Shown here piece after piece: positions 7,734-16,623 of a stretch of 64,000 bases of DNA. The stretch comes from Luteimonas chenhongjianii (GTDB lineage: Bacteria; Pseudomonadota; Gammaproteobacteria; Xanthomonadales; Xanthomonadaceae), in assembly GCF_002327105.1 (NCBI RefSeq), contig NZ_CP023406.1:558001-622000 (forward strand), given 5' to 3'. The notes beneath the pieces were generated by a model that saw nothing but the letters and a program-made list of their open reading frames with translations, made no database searches and was not told where the DNA came from. Position numbers and translations under genes: made by a program. Position 1 is the first letter of the stretch; every line of letters begins with the position of its first letter.

Positions 7734-9191
7734 ATGGCCCTGCTGCTGGCCGCGACCGCAGCCGTGCTGCCGGCGGGCGCAAGTCCCCCGATCCCGATGA
7801 CCTTCGATGCCGCCCAGGCGCGCCGCCAGGCGACCTCGCCGGTGCTGGGCGCGAGCAGCGCGGACCTGGCGGCCGCCGAGGCCCAGGCCGATGCCGCCGC
7901 GCGGCTGTATCGCCCGACGGTCGCGCTCGATGCGCAATGGCTGCATTACCAGAAGACCTTCGATCTCTCCCTGCTGGGCGCGCTCGACCAGGTCGAGTCC
8001 GTGGCCAGCCAGCTTGTGCCCGGCATCATCGGCGACCTGCCGGGCGTGCCGGGCGAGATCCTGCAGCTGATCAACGCGCGGCTGCGACAGACGCTGCCGG
8101 AATTCTTCGCCGCCCTGCCCGACACCGTCCGTATCCGCGGCTCGCAGACCACGTTGCGCCCGGTGGTGAGCGCGGTGATGCCGATCTACACCGGCGGCGC
8201 CATCACCGCGAGCCGTGAGGCTGCGGACGCCAATGTCGGGCTGGTGCGCGCCCTGCGCGAGCAGACCCAGGACCTGGAGGACGTGCAACTGGTCCAGCAG
8301 TACTTTGGCGTGGTCCTGGCGCAGCAGGCGGTGCAGATCGCCGGCGAGACCCGCGATGGCTTCGAGCTGCATCTGCACAACGCGCAGCTGATGGAACGCG
8401 AAGGCGTGCTCAGCACCGCGCAGCGGCTGCAGGTGCAGGTGGCGCGCGACACCGCGCAACGTCAGTACGACCGCGCGCAGCTGGAATACGACACCGCGTC
8501 GCGAGCGCTGGCGCGCAGCCTGGACGAGGCGGCCGGGGTAACGCCCGAATCACCGCTGTTCGTCGATCGCACGCCGCTGCCACCGCTCGAGGGCTTCATT
8601 ACCCAGGCCGAGGGCGGGCATCCGCTGGTCGCCCAGGCCGAGGCCAGGCGCAGGCTCGCAGGTGCCGGCGTGGAACTGGCGCGTTCGCGCTACCGGCCAC
8701 AGGTGTTCGCGTTCGGCACCTACAACCTCGACCGCGACAGCGCGCTGCCGATCGAGCCCGACTGGGCGGTCGGCCTGGCCCTGCGCTACGAACTGCTCTC
8801 CACGCTCGACCGTCGCAGCACGCTGTCAGCCGCCAACGCCCGCGCCAGCGCCGCCGATCACGACCGGATGGCTGCGCGCGACACCGTCGCCGATCTGGTC
8901 ACCCGCACCTACAACCTGGTCGAGCTGGCCCGGCGCGACTTCGTCACCCTCGATTCCAGTCTCGCCGCGGCACAGGAGAACCTGCGCGTGCAGGACCTCG
9001 GTTTCCGCGAGGGCGAGGCGCCGGCCTCGGCGCTGGTCGACGCGCGCAACCTGCTCGGCAGTGCACGCCTGCAGCGCGCCGCCGCAGCCTACGAGTACGT
9101 GCTGTCGCTCGCCAGCCTGCTGGCGGCCAGCGATCGCTACGACACCTTCGCGCGGTATCAGCGCAGTTCCGAACCGGTGACCACGCCATGA
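7734..9191 (+). CDS. TolC-family outer-membrane efflux channel
   Basis: Outer-membrane factor forming the trimeric exit duct of a type-I-like export system. After a signal peptide (MALLLAATAAVLPAGASPPIP) the protein shows the repeated long amphipathic helices of OEP domains: LAAAEAQADAAARLYRPTVALDA in the first repeat and VAQAEARRRLAGAGVELARSRYRPQVFAFGTY in the second, with the strand-turn motifs that follow each. An ATG at 7668 would add 22 Arg/Pro-rich residues ahead of the signal and is less likely. It overlaps the next gene by 4 bases (ATGA), showing translational coupling with the HlyD and permease genes, its expected partners. Confidence 0.9.
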   Translation: MALLLAATAAVLPAGASPPIPMTFDAAQARRQATSPVLGASSADLAAAEAQADAAARLYRPTVALDAQWLHYQKTFDLSLLGALDQVESVASQLVPGIIGDLPGVPGEILQLINARLRQTLPEFFAALPDTVRIRGSQTTLRPVVSAVMPIYTGGAITASREAADANVGLVRALREQTQDLEDVQLVQQYFGVVLAQQAVQIAGETRDGFELHLHNAQLMEREGVLSTAQRLQVQVARDTAQRQYDRAQLEYDTASRALARSLDEAAGVTPESPLFVDRTPLPPLEGFITQAEGGHPLVAQAEARRRLAGAGVELARSRYRPQVFAFGTYNLDRDSALPIEPDWAVGLALRYELLSTLDRRSTLSAANARASAADHDRMAARDTVADLVTRTYNLVELARRDFVTLDSSLAAAQENLRVQDLGFREGEAPASALVDARNLLGSARLQRAAAAYEYVLSLASLLAASDRYDTFARYQRSSEPVTTP

Positions 9192-10189
9192 CGTCCGCGC
9201 GCCCCCGCCCCCGGCACCTCGTGTTCTGGCTCGTGTTGCTGGTCGTAGCCGTTTTCGTCGTGGTCGGGCTGTACCTGGCGATGCGGCCGGCGGCGCCGCA
9301 GGTCCAGGGCATGGTGGACGCGGACACCTACAACGTCGCCCCCAAGGCCGTCGCCCGGGTCGAGGTCATGTATGCCGAGGAAGGCCAACGGGTGGCCCGC
9401 GGCGAGCTGCTCGCCGAGCTCTCCAGTCCGGAGATCCAGGCTGCCGACCAGCAGGCCAACGCCGCGCTGCAAGGCGCCGAGGCGGCGCGCGAGCTGGCCG
9501 ACGAAGGTGCGCGCGTCGAGGACGTGCGTTCGGCCGAGGCGGTCTGGCAGGCCGCCCGCGCGGCATCCGCGCTGGCCGCGCGCACCGCGCGGCGCGCCGA
9601 CAACCTCTTCGCCGAAGGGGTGATCTCGGCGCAGCGCCGCGACGAAGCCGATGCCGCGCGCGAGGCCAGCGCCGCGCAGGCGGAAGCGGCGCGCCAGCAG
9701 TACCTGAAGCTGGCCGCGGGTGTGCGCGAGCCGACCCGGGCGCTCGCCGAATCGCAGGTGGAAGCCGCGCGCGCCGGCGTGTTCGAGGCCACTGCGCTGG
9801 AGAAGGAGACGCATCTGCTCTCCCCCATCGATGGCGAGATCGCCGAGCGCTTCGTGCAGCCCGGCGAACTGGTGCTGCTGGGCGTGCCGGTGTACACGAT
9901 CATCGATATCGACCATCCCTACGTTTCGTTCCCGGTGCGCGAGTCGCAGTACGCCGGCCTGGCGAATGGCGTGGTGATCCTGGGCAACGTGCCGGCACTG
10001 GATCTGGAGGGGGTGGCGTTCGAGGTCGACTTCATCGACCCGCAGGGCGACTTCGCCACCTGGCGCGCCACCCGCCAGTCGCGTGGCTACGACATGCGCA
10101 GCTTCGAAGTGCGCGCGCGTCCGCGCGAACCGGTCGAAGGCCTGCGCCCGGGCATGAGCGTGCTGCTGGACTGGCCCCCGCGGCGATGA
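9188..10189 (+). CDS. HlyD-family periplasmic adaptor (membrane fusion protein)
   Basis: Links the inner-membrane exporter to the TolC-like channel. One N-terminal membrane helix (LVFWLVLLVVAVFVVVGLYLA, about residues 12-32) is followed by a biotinyl-lipoyl half (VMYAEEGQRVARGELLAEL), a long coiled-coil hairpin rich in Ala/Glu/Arg (about 85-190), the returning lipoyl strand (ATALEKETHLLSPIDGEIAE) and a beta-barrel end. The VNVA-like opening DADTYNVAPKAVARV is typical of YhiI/EmrA-type adaptors. It overlaps the TolC gene by 4 bases and the permease gene by 4 bases. 333 aa is normal. Confidence 0.9.
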   Translation: MTSARPRPRHLVFWLVLLVVAVFVVVGLYLAMRPAAPQVQGMVDADTYNVAPKAVARVEVMYAEEGQRVARGELLAELSSPEIQAADQQANAALQGAEAARELADEGARVEDVRSAEAVWQAARAASALAARTARRADNLFAEGVISAQRRDEADAAREASAAQAEAARQQYLKLAAGVREPTRALAESQVEAARAGVFEATALEKETHLLSPIDGEIAERFVQPGELVLLGVPVYTIIDIDHPYVSFPVRESQYAGLANGVVILGNVPALDLEGVAFEVDFIDPQGDFATWRATRQSRGYDMRSFEVRARPREPVEGLRPGMSVLLDWPPRR

Positions 10190-12507
10190 GCGCCCCGGCC
10201 CGTCGCGCGGTGTTCCGGGAGGCGCTGCAGGCCGAACTGGCGCATCTCGCGCGCGACCGCTGGGACCGGCTGCTGCTGCTGGTGATTCCCCCGGTGCTGA
10301 TGGCGGTGGTGGCCGCCATGTTCTCGGCCGGGGTCATCCGCGAGATCCCGGTCGCGGTGGTCGACGAGGATCACTCGACGCTCAGCCGCGCCGCGATCCG
10401 CAACATGGACGCCAGCCCGGCCCTGCGCATCGCGGCGATGCCGCTCGATCTCGACGCGGCCTGGCCGCTGGTGCGTTCGGGCCGGGTCTACAGCGTGGCC
10501 TACCTGCCGCGCGGCCTGGCCGGCAACGCCTTGCGAGAGCCGGACGCGGCCATCGTCTACTACAACGCCGCGTTCCAGACGGTGGGCGCGATCGCGGCAT
10601 CGGCGCAGGCCGACGCGCTGACCGCCGCGGCGCAGCCCCGGCTGCAGTCGCTGGCTCGCGACGTCGGCGTGCCCTCGGTGCCGCTGACACTGCCGGCCAT
10701 CCAGAACACCACCGTCGGCAATCCGCAGACCAACTTCGAACTGTTCCTCGGCGGCCTGGTGGTGCCGGGGATCCTGCACCTGCTGATCGCCAGCGCGGCG
10801 GTGATGGCGTTCGGACGCGAACTGCGCGGCGGCTCGCTGGCGCAGTGGGCGCGGCGCTGGGACGGCCGACTGCTGCAGGCGTCGCTGGCCAAGTCCCTGC
10901 CCTACGTGGTGGCCTTCGTCGCCTGGGGACTGGTGTGGCTCGCGTGGCTGTGCGGCTGGCGCGGCTGGGGCATCGCCGGCAGCCTGCCGATGCTGCTGGC
11001 CGGGCTGGTGGTGCTGATGACCGCGACCGTCGCGCTCTCGGCCCTGCTGGTCAACGCCACCGGCGACATGGACATCGCCTACTCCGCGACAGCGGTCTAT
11101 GCCGGCGCCGCCATCGCGTTCTCCAACGGCACCCTGCCGCTGACCCACGGACCGGTGGTCACCCAGGTGTGGAGCGCGCTGCTGCCCTATACGCACTACC
11201 TGCGGGTGCAGAACGCGCAGATGGTGATGGGCGCCGACGCAGGCGCGTCGCTGGGCGATGTCGGCCTGCTGCTCGGCGTCACCCTGGGGGCGGGGGCCCT
11301 GGCGCTGGCGCTCGCGCACCGACGCGCGCGCCGGCAGCCGAAGCCGGAGCACGAGGTGTTCCCGGTCGCGCCAGACCGCGCCGGCGCCGCCTTCATCGAC
11401 ACCTTCCGCGGCATCGTGCACAGCCTCTCGGTGGCCAGCCTGCTGATCCTGGGCGTGGTCGGCTATGCCTTCTACTACCCGATGGCGTATGCCGGGCAGA
11501 CCGCGGTCAAGCTGCCGGTCGCGGTGGTCGACCAGGATCATTCGCCGCTGAGCCGGGCCATGGTGCGGGCGCTGGACGCCACGCGCGCGATCGACGCGCG
11601 CACCGTCGCCGCCGGCTACCTCGAGGCCCAGCACATGCTGCGCAACGGCCGCGTCGATGGCGTGGTGATGATCCCGCAGGGCTTCGAATCACGGCTGCTG
11701 TCGGGGCAGCCGCATGGCATCGCGATCGACGTGGACGGCTCGCACCTGGTGCGTGCGTCGGCGATCGGCAAGTCGATGACGGCCACCATTACCGGCATCC
11801 TCGAGGCGCGGCTGGCGGCGCTCGACGGCGCCTTGCACGTGCAGACGCGCGTGCCGAGCATCGTCCAGCGCCCGCTCTACAACACCTCCGACGGCTACGG
11901 CAGTTACGTGGTGCCGGCGGTGGCCTGCATCATCCTGCAGCAGACCCTGCTGCTGGGCTCGGCGCTGGTCGCCGCAATCCGCCGCCGCACCCGCGCCACC
12001 GTCCTTGGCACCCGCGGTTTCATCGGCCTGTGGGGTGGGCTGATCGTCGCCGGGGTGCTGGGCAACCTGTTCTATTTCGGATTCGTGTTCTGGTTCCAGG
12101 ACTACCCGCGCATGGGCAACCCGCTGGGGATGCTGTGCCTGGTGCCGCTGTTCGCCGCCTCCGCTTCGGCGCTGGGGCTGGCGCTGGGCACCTGCTTCGA
12201 CCAGCCGATGCGGGTGATGCAGCTGCTGGTCGGCACTTCGGTGCCCTTGTTCTTCCTTGGCGGCAGCGCCTGGCCGCCGTTCCTGATGCCGGACTGGCTG
12301 GTGGCCATCGGCCAGCTGTCGCCGGCCACCTCCGCGATCCAGGGCTTCGTCGAACTCAACTCCGCCGGCGCGACGCTGGGCGAGGTCGCGCCCCACGCAG
12401 CGGTGCTCGCCTGCCTGACCATCGTCTATGGGTGGATCGCATGGAAACGCCTGGTGCGCGGCGCGATGCGCGCCCGGGCAGGCGTACCCGAGCCGCAGGC
12501 CGGGTAA
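10186..12507 (+). CDS. Tandem fused ABC-2 type transporter permease (two permease halves in one chain)
   Basis: Inner-membrane exporter component. The chain contains two homologous ABC-2 permeases in tandem: half 1 (about 1-390) begins with a membrane helix, then a large periplasmic domain with PVAVVDEDHSTLSRAAIRNMDA; half 2 (about 395-773) repeats the same plan with PVAVVDQDHSPLSRAMVRALDA. Each half ends in five to six membrane helices, for example AASAVMAFGREL in the first and LFYFGFVFWFQDYPRMGNP in the second. No Walker A/B or ABC signature occurs in the chain or in the flanking genes, so the energy source is not encoded here. Start ATG overlaps the HlyD stop by 4 bases. Related YhiH/RbbA systems carry fused ATPases, which this lacks. 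Confidence 0.85.
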   Translation: MSAPARRAVFREALQAELAHLARDRWDRLLLLVIPPVLMAVVAAMFSAGVIREIPVAVVDEDHSTLSRAAIRNMDASPALRIAAMPLDLDAAWPLVRSGRVYSVAYLPRGLAGNALREPDAAIVYYNAAFQTVGAIAASAQADALTAAAQPRLQSLARDVGVPSVPLTLPAIQNTTVGNPQTNFELFLGGLVVPGILHLLIASAAVMAFGRELRGGSLAQWARRWDGRLLQASLAKSLPYVVAFVAWGLVWLAWLCGWRGWGIAGSLPMLLAGLVVLMTATVALSALLVNATGDMDIAYSATAVYAGAAIAFSNGTLPLTHGPVVTQVWSALLPYTHYLRVQNAQMVMGADAGASLGDVGLLLGVTLGAGALALALAHRRARRQPKPEHEVFPVAPDRAGAAFIDTFRGIVHSLSVASLLILGVVGYAFYYPMAYAGQTAVKLPVAVVDQDHSPLSRAMVRALDATRAIDARTVAAGYLEAQHMLRNGRVDGVVMIPQGFESRLLSGQPHGIAIDVDGSHLVRASAIGKSMTATITGILEARLAALDGALHVQTRVPSIVQRPLYNTSDGYGSYVVPAVACIILQQTLLLGSALVAAIRRRTRATVLGTRGFIGLWGGLIVAGVLGNLFYFGFVFWFQDYPRMGNPLGMLCLVPLFAASASALGLALGTCFDQPMRVMQLLVGTSVPLFFLGGSAWPPFLMPDWLVAIGQLSPATSAIQGFVELNSAGATLGEVAPHAAVLACLTIVYGWIAWKRLVRGAMRARAGVPEPQAG

Positions 12508-12997
12508 GCCGCACTGGTGACGGTCTGCGGATCCCACTCCGTGCCGAGGCAGCAGGCCGGCCACTTCCAGGCAGCCCTCTCGCCACCGGAAATCCGTTCG
12601 GCGGACACGTGGGGCCCACCGGGCCGGCAGCCCGAACATCACGACGCGCACGTGGGTGCAGGTCGCGCCGGGGCAATGCCGACGCGCGCTGTCGCTGCGG
12701 CTCGTCGCGAGCGGACGGCGGAATCCACCCACGCCATCGACCGGAACCGCGAATCCGGGCGGGGCCCCGGCCGCCGTGCACATCCCGTCCTGCAGGGCCG
12801 CGGGCTCTGCTTTATGGCCGGACGGCCGGGTCGCGGTCGGGGTGCTGCAGGGCCTTCAGCTTCTGATACTTTCCGCCAGGGGGCGGTGCCGGGGGCCATG
12901 ACCATGGGGAGGTCGGTACCGGCATCGGAAGCAGGACAGGTAGGACAGGACGATTCTTCGGCCGCGTCGCGGCCTTTCAATTCGGGGAGCAAAGACC
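12508..12997. other. Intergenic region before small membrane protein
   Basis: No gene supported in about 490 bases. Two small features stand out: a short direct repeat GGACAGG / GGACAGG at about 12933-12949, and a 6-bp perfect hairpin GGCCGC-GTC-GCGGCC at 12960-12974 followed by TTTCAATT, which is either a weak terminator or a leader hairpin ahead of the gene at 12998. A good ribosome site (GGGGAGCAAAG) precedes that gene. Confidence 0.4.
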
Positions 12998-13444
12998 ATG
13001 GCAATGAAGTCGTTGATCGCGCATGTCCTATTCGCTTTTGTGCTGTTCCTATTCAGTGCTGGGGTAGCGGCTGTGTTCGTCAGTACGGGCATGAAGATCC
13101 CTTGGGTAGGACAGGCCGCGGAGTTGGCGCTCGTTATTCCAGCGGCTCTGCTCCTGGCCGCGCGGCTCGGCCGTCTCAGCGTGCCGGGCGTGGCACTTGC
13201 CGCTACCGCGGTCGTGCTTGCCTGCCAAGGCGTGACAATCCTGGCCTTCGATTACCTGGCCCGCCCTGTCGGCGGGAGTGTGGGTTGGGCCGAACTCTAC
13301 GGCGACGGACGGGCGCCAGCCCTGGCAGGGGGTGCAGCGATCACGGTACTGGGATCGGTCGCATGGCTGCTGATCCTGCGGCGGATGGGATCCGACGGCG
13401 CGCTCGCCGACGCATCCGCATCACCGCCTCCTGCGGCCTCGTAA
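12998..13444 (+). CDS. Small integral membrane protein of unknown function
   Basis: Unrecognised. The 148-residue sequence has four predicted membrane helices: about 6-28 (LIAHVLFAFVLFLFSAGVAAVF), 38-57 (AAELALVIPAALLLAARLG), 63-85 (VPGVALAATAVVLACQGVTILAF) and 108-126 (ALAGGAAITVLGSVAWLLIL), then a short Ala/Ser/Pro-rich cytoplasmic or periplasmic tail. A clear Shine-Dalgarno (GGGGAG) sits 9 bases before ATG 12998; a second ATG follows two codons later. Codon usage is a little less GC-biased at the start than its neighbours. No partner gene is evident. Confidence 0.7.
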   Translation: MAMKSLIAHVLFAFVLFLFSAGVAAVFVSTGMKIPWVGQAAELALVIPAALLLAARLGRLSVPGVALAATAVVLACQGVTILAFDYLARPVGGSVGWAELYGDGRAPALAGGAAITVLGSVAWLLILRRMGSDGALADASASPPPAAS

Positions 13445-13903
13445 CCGGGCTGGCCAGGCCGCGCTTGGCTCGGCAAGGAAAGCGCGCGCGCCGCGCGCTG
13501 CGGACATCGCCGGCACCGGGCACATCGGCATCGTGGCCGGGTGCGCAGCCGGCACGGCCGAGGTCGGCATGCTGGCGAGCCGGTTGCGCCTGACAGGGAC
13601 CTGCATTTCGCACGGCGCGCCCGCGGACATCGTCGGCGTCGCCCTCGACGCACCGCCTGGTGCCGGTGCGTTCGATGGCGATCCAGCGAAGGCGCGTCGG
13701 GGCGGCATCGATCAAGTCCGCGTGTAATGACCGCCGCGTCACTGGCTGGATCGCAAGCGTGATCTCGTACCGGGCGCTGGACTCGATCGACGAAGCGCCG
13801 CGAACGGGTCCAGCCGATGCCGTCCTGCGTATCTGGGCGGCACGGCGGGTTCAACCGCTTCGGCTGGCGCACAATGCATCGCTCCCACCGATCCGGACGC
13901 GTC
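13445..13903. other. Intergenic region, no supported gene
   Basis: About 460 bases without a convincing gene. A 64-codon ORF (13533-13727, plus strand) has a Gly/Ala-rich sequence that reads moderately like protein, but it has no ribosome site, begins with GTG inside a longer open frame, and matches nothing I know. Treated as non-coding or a decayed fragment. Confidence 0.4.
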
Positions 13904-14122
13904 ATGGAACTTGAAGCCCTTCTCATTGCAGCCCTGCGCGAGGCCGGCTACGGCCAGGACGCCATCGGCTCCGCGATGCCGCGGATCATCCGCATCATGC
14001 AGGCGGAAGACGTGCGCATCGAGATGGGCCGCGCCCTGTCTCGCAAGGAGCGCGAATACGTGCGCCTCCAGCTCGAACTGGGCCTCAACGTGTCGGAAGT
14101 GGTGGCGGGCCTGCGGAAATAA
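13904..14122 (+). CDS. Small helical protein of unknown function (72 aa)
   Basis: Unrecognised. The sequence has no signal or membrane segment and reads as three amphipathic helices: MELEALLIAALREAGYGQDA, MPRIIRIMQAEDVRIEMGRAL, and REYVRLQLELGLNVSEVVAGL. Highly charged, well-ordered residue pattern and GC-rich third positions support a real cytosolic gene. The start at 13904 is the first ATG in the coherent part of the frame; upstream residues are Arg/Pro-rich noise. It lies 100 bases before the GFA-family gene. A role cannot be inferred. Confidence 0.6.
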   Translation: MELEALLIAALREAGYGQDAIGSAMPRIIRIMQAEDVRIEMGRALSRKEREYVRLQLELGLNVSEVVAGLRK

Positions 14123-14222
14123 CCGCCTTCGCCGGCGCACATGTCGCGAGCGTCTGCCCCGCTGCGCGGCCGCCCCCGGCAGGATTCCGCTTTCCCGGGC
14201 AGGCATACCAGGAGTTGGCCCC

Positions 14223-14585
14223 ATGCGAACGGTCATCGGCACCTGCCACTGCGGGGCTGTCGAATTCGAAGTCGATCTGATCGACGGCTTCGAGGACATC
14301 CGCCGCTGCAACTGTTCGCTGTGCAGCCGCAAGGGCGCGGTGATGGCCGGCGTCCCCCTCGATCGCCTGCGCGTGACCCGCGGCGCGGACAGCTTGAGTC
14401 TCTACCAGTGGAACACGCGGATTGCGAAGCACTGGTTCTGCAGTGTCTGCGGCATCTATACCCATCACCAGCGTCGCAGCGCGCCCGACGAATACGGCTT
14501 CAACCTGGCCTGCATCGAGGGCGTGGATGTGGCCGCGCTGGGCGAAATCGGGTACGGCAACGGGGCGGCGCAGAGCCTGGTCTAG
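14223..14585 (+). CDS. GFA-family (glutathione-dependent formaldehyde-activating-like) zinc protein
   Basis: Member of the Mss4-like GFA/CENP-V fold. Zinc ligands are seen as three cysteine groups: GTCHCGAVEFEVD (residues 7-10), RRCNCSLCSRKGAV (about 28-35) and HWFCSVCGIYTHHQR (about 76-80), the standard spacing. 120 aa is the usual size. The originally described activity (S-hydroxymethylglutathione synthase) is disputed for the family and most members have unknown substrates, so only the fold is assigned. ATG 14223 follows a GGAG-like sequence (CAGGAGTTGGCCCC). No formaldehyde-detoxification genes are adjacent. Confidence 0.88.
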   Translation: MRTVIGTCHCGAVEFEVDLIDGFEDIRRCNCSLCSRKGAVMAGVPLDRLRVTRGADSLSLYQWNTRIAKHWFCSVCGIYTHHQRRSAPDEYGFNLACIEGVDVAALGEIGYGNGAAQSLV

Positions 14586-14660
14586 CGGCGCGCTTGCGCC
14601 TGGCCTCGCACGCGTCGCTTTGGCGGCCCCGGCCGGCAATGCCTCGCGTCCGCAGGTCGC

Positions 14661-16367
14661 TCAGGCGAATTCCAGCTGGTGGCGGGGCGGCGCCGGCGGG
14701 CACAGCACGATGCGGTTGCGGCCTTCGTGCTTGGCGCGGTAGAGGGCCTCGTCGGCGCGCTTGAACAGACTGGCGATGTCGTCGCCGGGATGCAGCATCG
14801 CCACGCCGATCGACACCGTCAGGCCCACCGCGAGGCCGCCGACCTCACGCCCTTCGGCCTCCACGGCCGCGCGCAGGGCCTGCGCCACGCGCAGTGCAGC
14901 CGCGGTATCGCTGCCCTCGAGCACCAGTACGAATTCCTCGCCGCCGTAGCGCGCCACCAGGTCGCTGGCACGGACCTGGCGGCGCAGGATGGCGGCCATG
15001 GCCCGCAGGCAGGCATCGCCCACGTCGTGGCCGTAGCGGTCGTTGACCTGCTTGAAATGGTCGAGGTCGACGAACAGCAGCGCAAGCGAGCCGCCGCGCG
15101 ACGCCGCTGTCTCCATCAACTGCGCGATGCCGGTATCGAGTTGCGCGCGGTTGTACAGGCCGGTCAAGGGATCGGTCATCGCGCTGCGCCGCGCCGAGAC
15201 CATTTCGCGCTCGGCATATCGCGCTGCGCGCGCGGTCGCCAGCACCAGGATCAGCGCACCGACCGCGTCGGCCGCGGGATGCAGGTACTCGAGCCACTCC
15301 GGTGTGCCGACGTAGCGCAAGAAGTACACCGTGCGCGTCATCGCGACGACCGACACCAGTCCCCAGCCGAGCAGGAAGACGAGCGCCTCGCGGTCGCCCG
15401 CGAGCGCGCGATTCAGCCCCACGCCCAGCGCCAGCGAGCCCAGAGTGAGCAGCAACGTGTTGACCACGTAGGGCGCCACCGTGACCAGGGGCAGGAAGGG
15501 CACGATCACCAGCAGCGCAGCGCAGCTGACCAGGGCGATCCGGTAGAGCCGCGCCAGGCGCGGATAGCGGCGTGGTATCTGCAGCAGCACGAACAGGAAC
15601 GCATATGCCGCGATCAGGCCCAGGCTGATGCCGAGCCCCGCCGCGCGCATCGCATGTTCCGCGGGGAACCATGGCGCCAGCACCACCATTTCCCCGCGCA
15701 TCACCACCAGATACAGCGCCACCGACAGCACCCACACGCAGAACATCAGCAGCATCCAGCGCCGCAACGCGACCGCGAAGATGGCCGCCACGACCGCCAG
15801 CAGCAGCTGCGCGCTCAGCACGGCACTGGTGAAACGTACGCGCGCGTAATCGGCCGCAAGGTAGGTCTGCAGCGGCTGCGCCTGCAGGCCCATCGGCTGC
15901 CTGCGCGCGGAGGCCACTTCGATGAAGACCGGCTGGTCCAGACGATCTGCCGGGACCGGGATGGTCAAGCGATGGCGCGAGCCGATCTGCCGCACCGCGG
16001 GGTCGAAGGTGGCCAGCGGGCGGGGCGTGTAGTCGGGCGGGGCGTAGGCCACCAGCTGCGCGTCGTAGGCCTCGCGGATCGAGACGATCCAGACGTCGGG
16101 CTCGGGCGCGGTGCCCGCGTCGATGTCGACACGCCACCAGCGGGCGTCAGCGCGGCGCCGCAGTGCATCGTCAGCGACCGCCTGCCAGCCGTCGGCCTCG
16201 CGCACCGCGGCGATTTCGCCGGCACCGGGGCCGGCGGGCAGCACCGAGACACGCAGCGTCGGCGCGGCGGCCGCGACGGCCTCCGCGCACAGTCCCATCG
16301 TGAGCAACAGCGCACACACCACGCCCCAACGCATCGGCCCCCGTCGCAGTCGGGCTGCGACACCCAT
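14661..16367 (-). CDS. Diguanylate cyclase with 7TMR-DISM sensor module
   Basis: Makes cyclic di-GMP from GTP in response to a periplasmic signal. Signal peptide (about 1-32), a periplasmic beta-rich domain of about 150 residues (7TMR-DISMED2-like: WWRVDIDAG, RHRLTIPVPADRLDQPVFIEV), then seven membrane helices (about 190-380), then a C-terminal GGDEF domain beginning at TDPLTGLYNRAQLD. The active site is RYGGEEF, and the product-inhibition I-site RxxD is present as RASD exactly five residues upstream, so feedback control is expected. ATG 16367 gives an Arg-rich n-region; ATG 16334 is a near-equal alternative that also leaves a signal peptide. Monocistronic. Confidence 0.9.
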   Translation of the reverse strand: MGVAARLRRGPMRWGVVCALLLTMGLCAEAVAAAAPTLRVSVLPAGPGAGEIAAVREADGWQAVADDALRRRADARWWRVDIDAGTAPEPDVWIVSIREAYDAQLVAYAPPDYTPRPLATFDPAVRQIGSRHRLTIPVPADRLDQPVFIEVASARRQPMGLQAQPLQTYLAADYARVRFTSAVLSAQLLLAVVAAIFAVALRRWMLLMFCVWVLSVALYLVVMRGEMVVLAPWFPAEHAMRAAGLGISLGLIAAYAFLFVLLQIPRRYPRLARLYRIALVSCAALLVIVPFLPLVTVAPYVVNTLLLTLGSLALGVGLNRALAGDREALVFLLGWGLVSVVAMTRTVYFLRYVGTPEWLEYLHPAADAVGALILVLATARAARYAEREMVSARRSAMTDPLTGLYNRAQLDTGIAQLMETAASRGGSLALLFVDLDHFKQVNDRYGHDVGDACLRAMAAILRRQVRASDLVARYGGEEFVLVLEGSDTAAALRVAQALRAAVEAEGREVGGLAVGLTVSIGVAMLHPGDDIASLFKRADEALYRAKHEGRNRIVLCPPAPPRHQLEFA

Positions 16368-16491
16368 TGGTCCCCGGTCATGCAGTCTAGCCCGTGTACG
16401 GGCGCGGGCGAGCCCGGCAATTCGCCGTACGCAAGGACGGTCGCCGGCACCCCCACGCCTCGGCACGGCGCCCTGCGTGCGGCGACCGTCA

Positions 16492-16521
16492 GCTGACGCT
16501 GACGCTGCCGCTGACGCTGCC
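16492..16521. repeat. Short hexamer tandem repeat (GCTGMC x5)
   Basis: Five consecutive hexamers, GCTGAC GCTGAC GCTGCC GCTGAC GCTGCC, lie between the divergent diguanylate cyclase and the gene at 16624. The number could vary by slippage. It is outside any supported coding region. Confidence 0.7.
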
Positions 16522-16623
16522 GCCCGTTCCGCGGCGGGCCCGGCTTCATGGGGGGCGACACCGCAGTGCCCTGCTAGGACCGCCGACGTCGCCATTTCCG
16601 GTGACGCACGCAAGGGGATTGCA

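Noticed and set aside
4500..8459. 1319-codon open frame on the minus strand across the M3 peptidase and TolC genes
   Set aside because: Arises from high GC; no domain or signal, and the plus strand holds full-length recognised genes with normal motifs.
13533..13727. 64-codon ORF with Gly/Ala-rich protein-like sequence
   Set aside because: No ribosome site, GTG start inside a longer frame, no similarity I recognise; not enough to call.
14679..16496. 605-codon plus-strand frame opposite the diguanylate cyclase
   Set aside because: Rich in His/Arg/Gln with no domain, antisense to a recognised GGDEF protein, no ribosome site.
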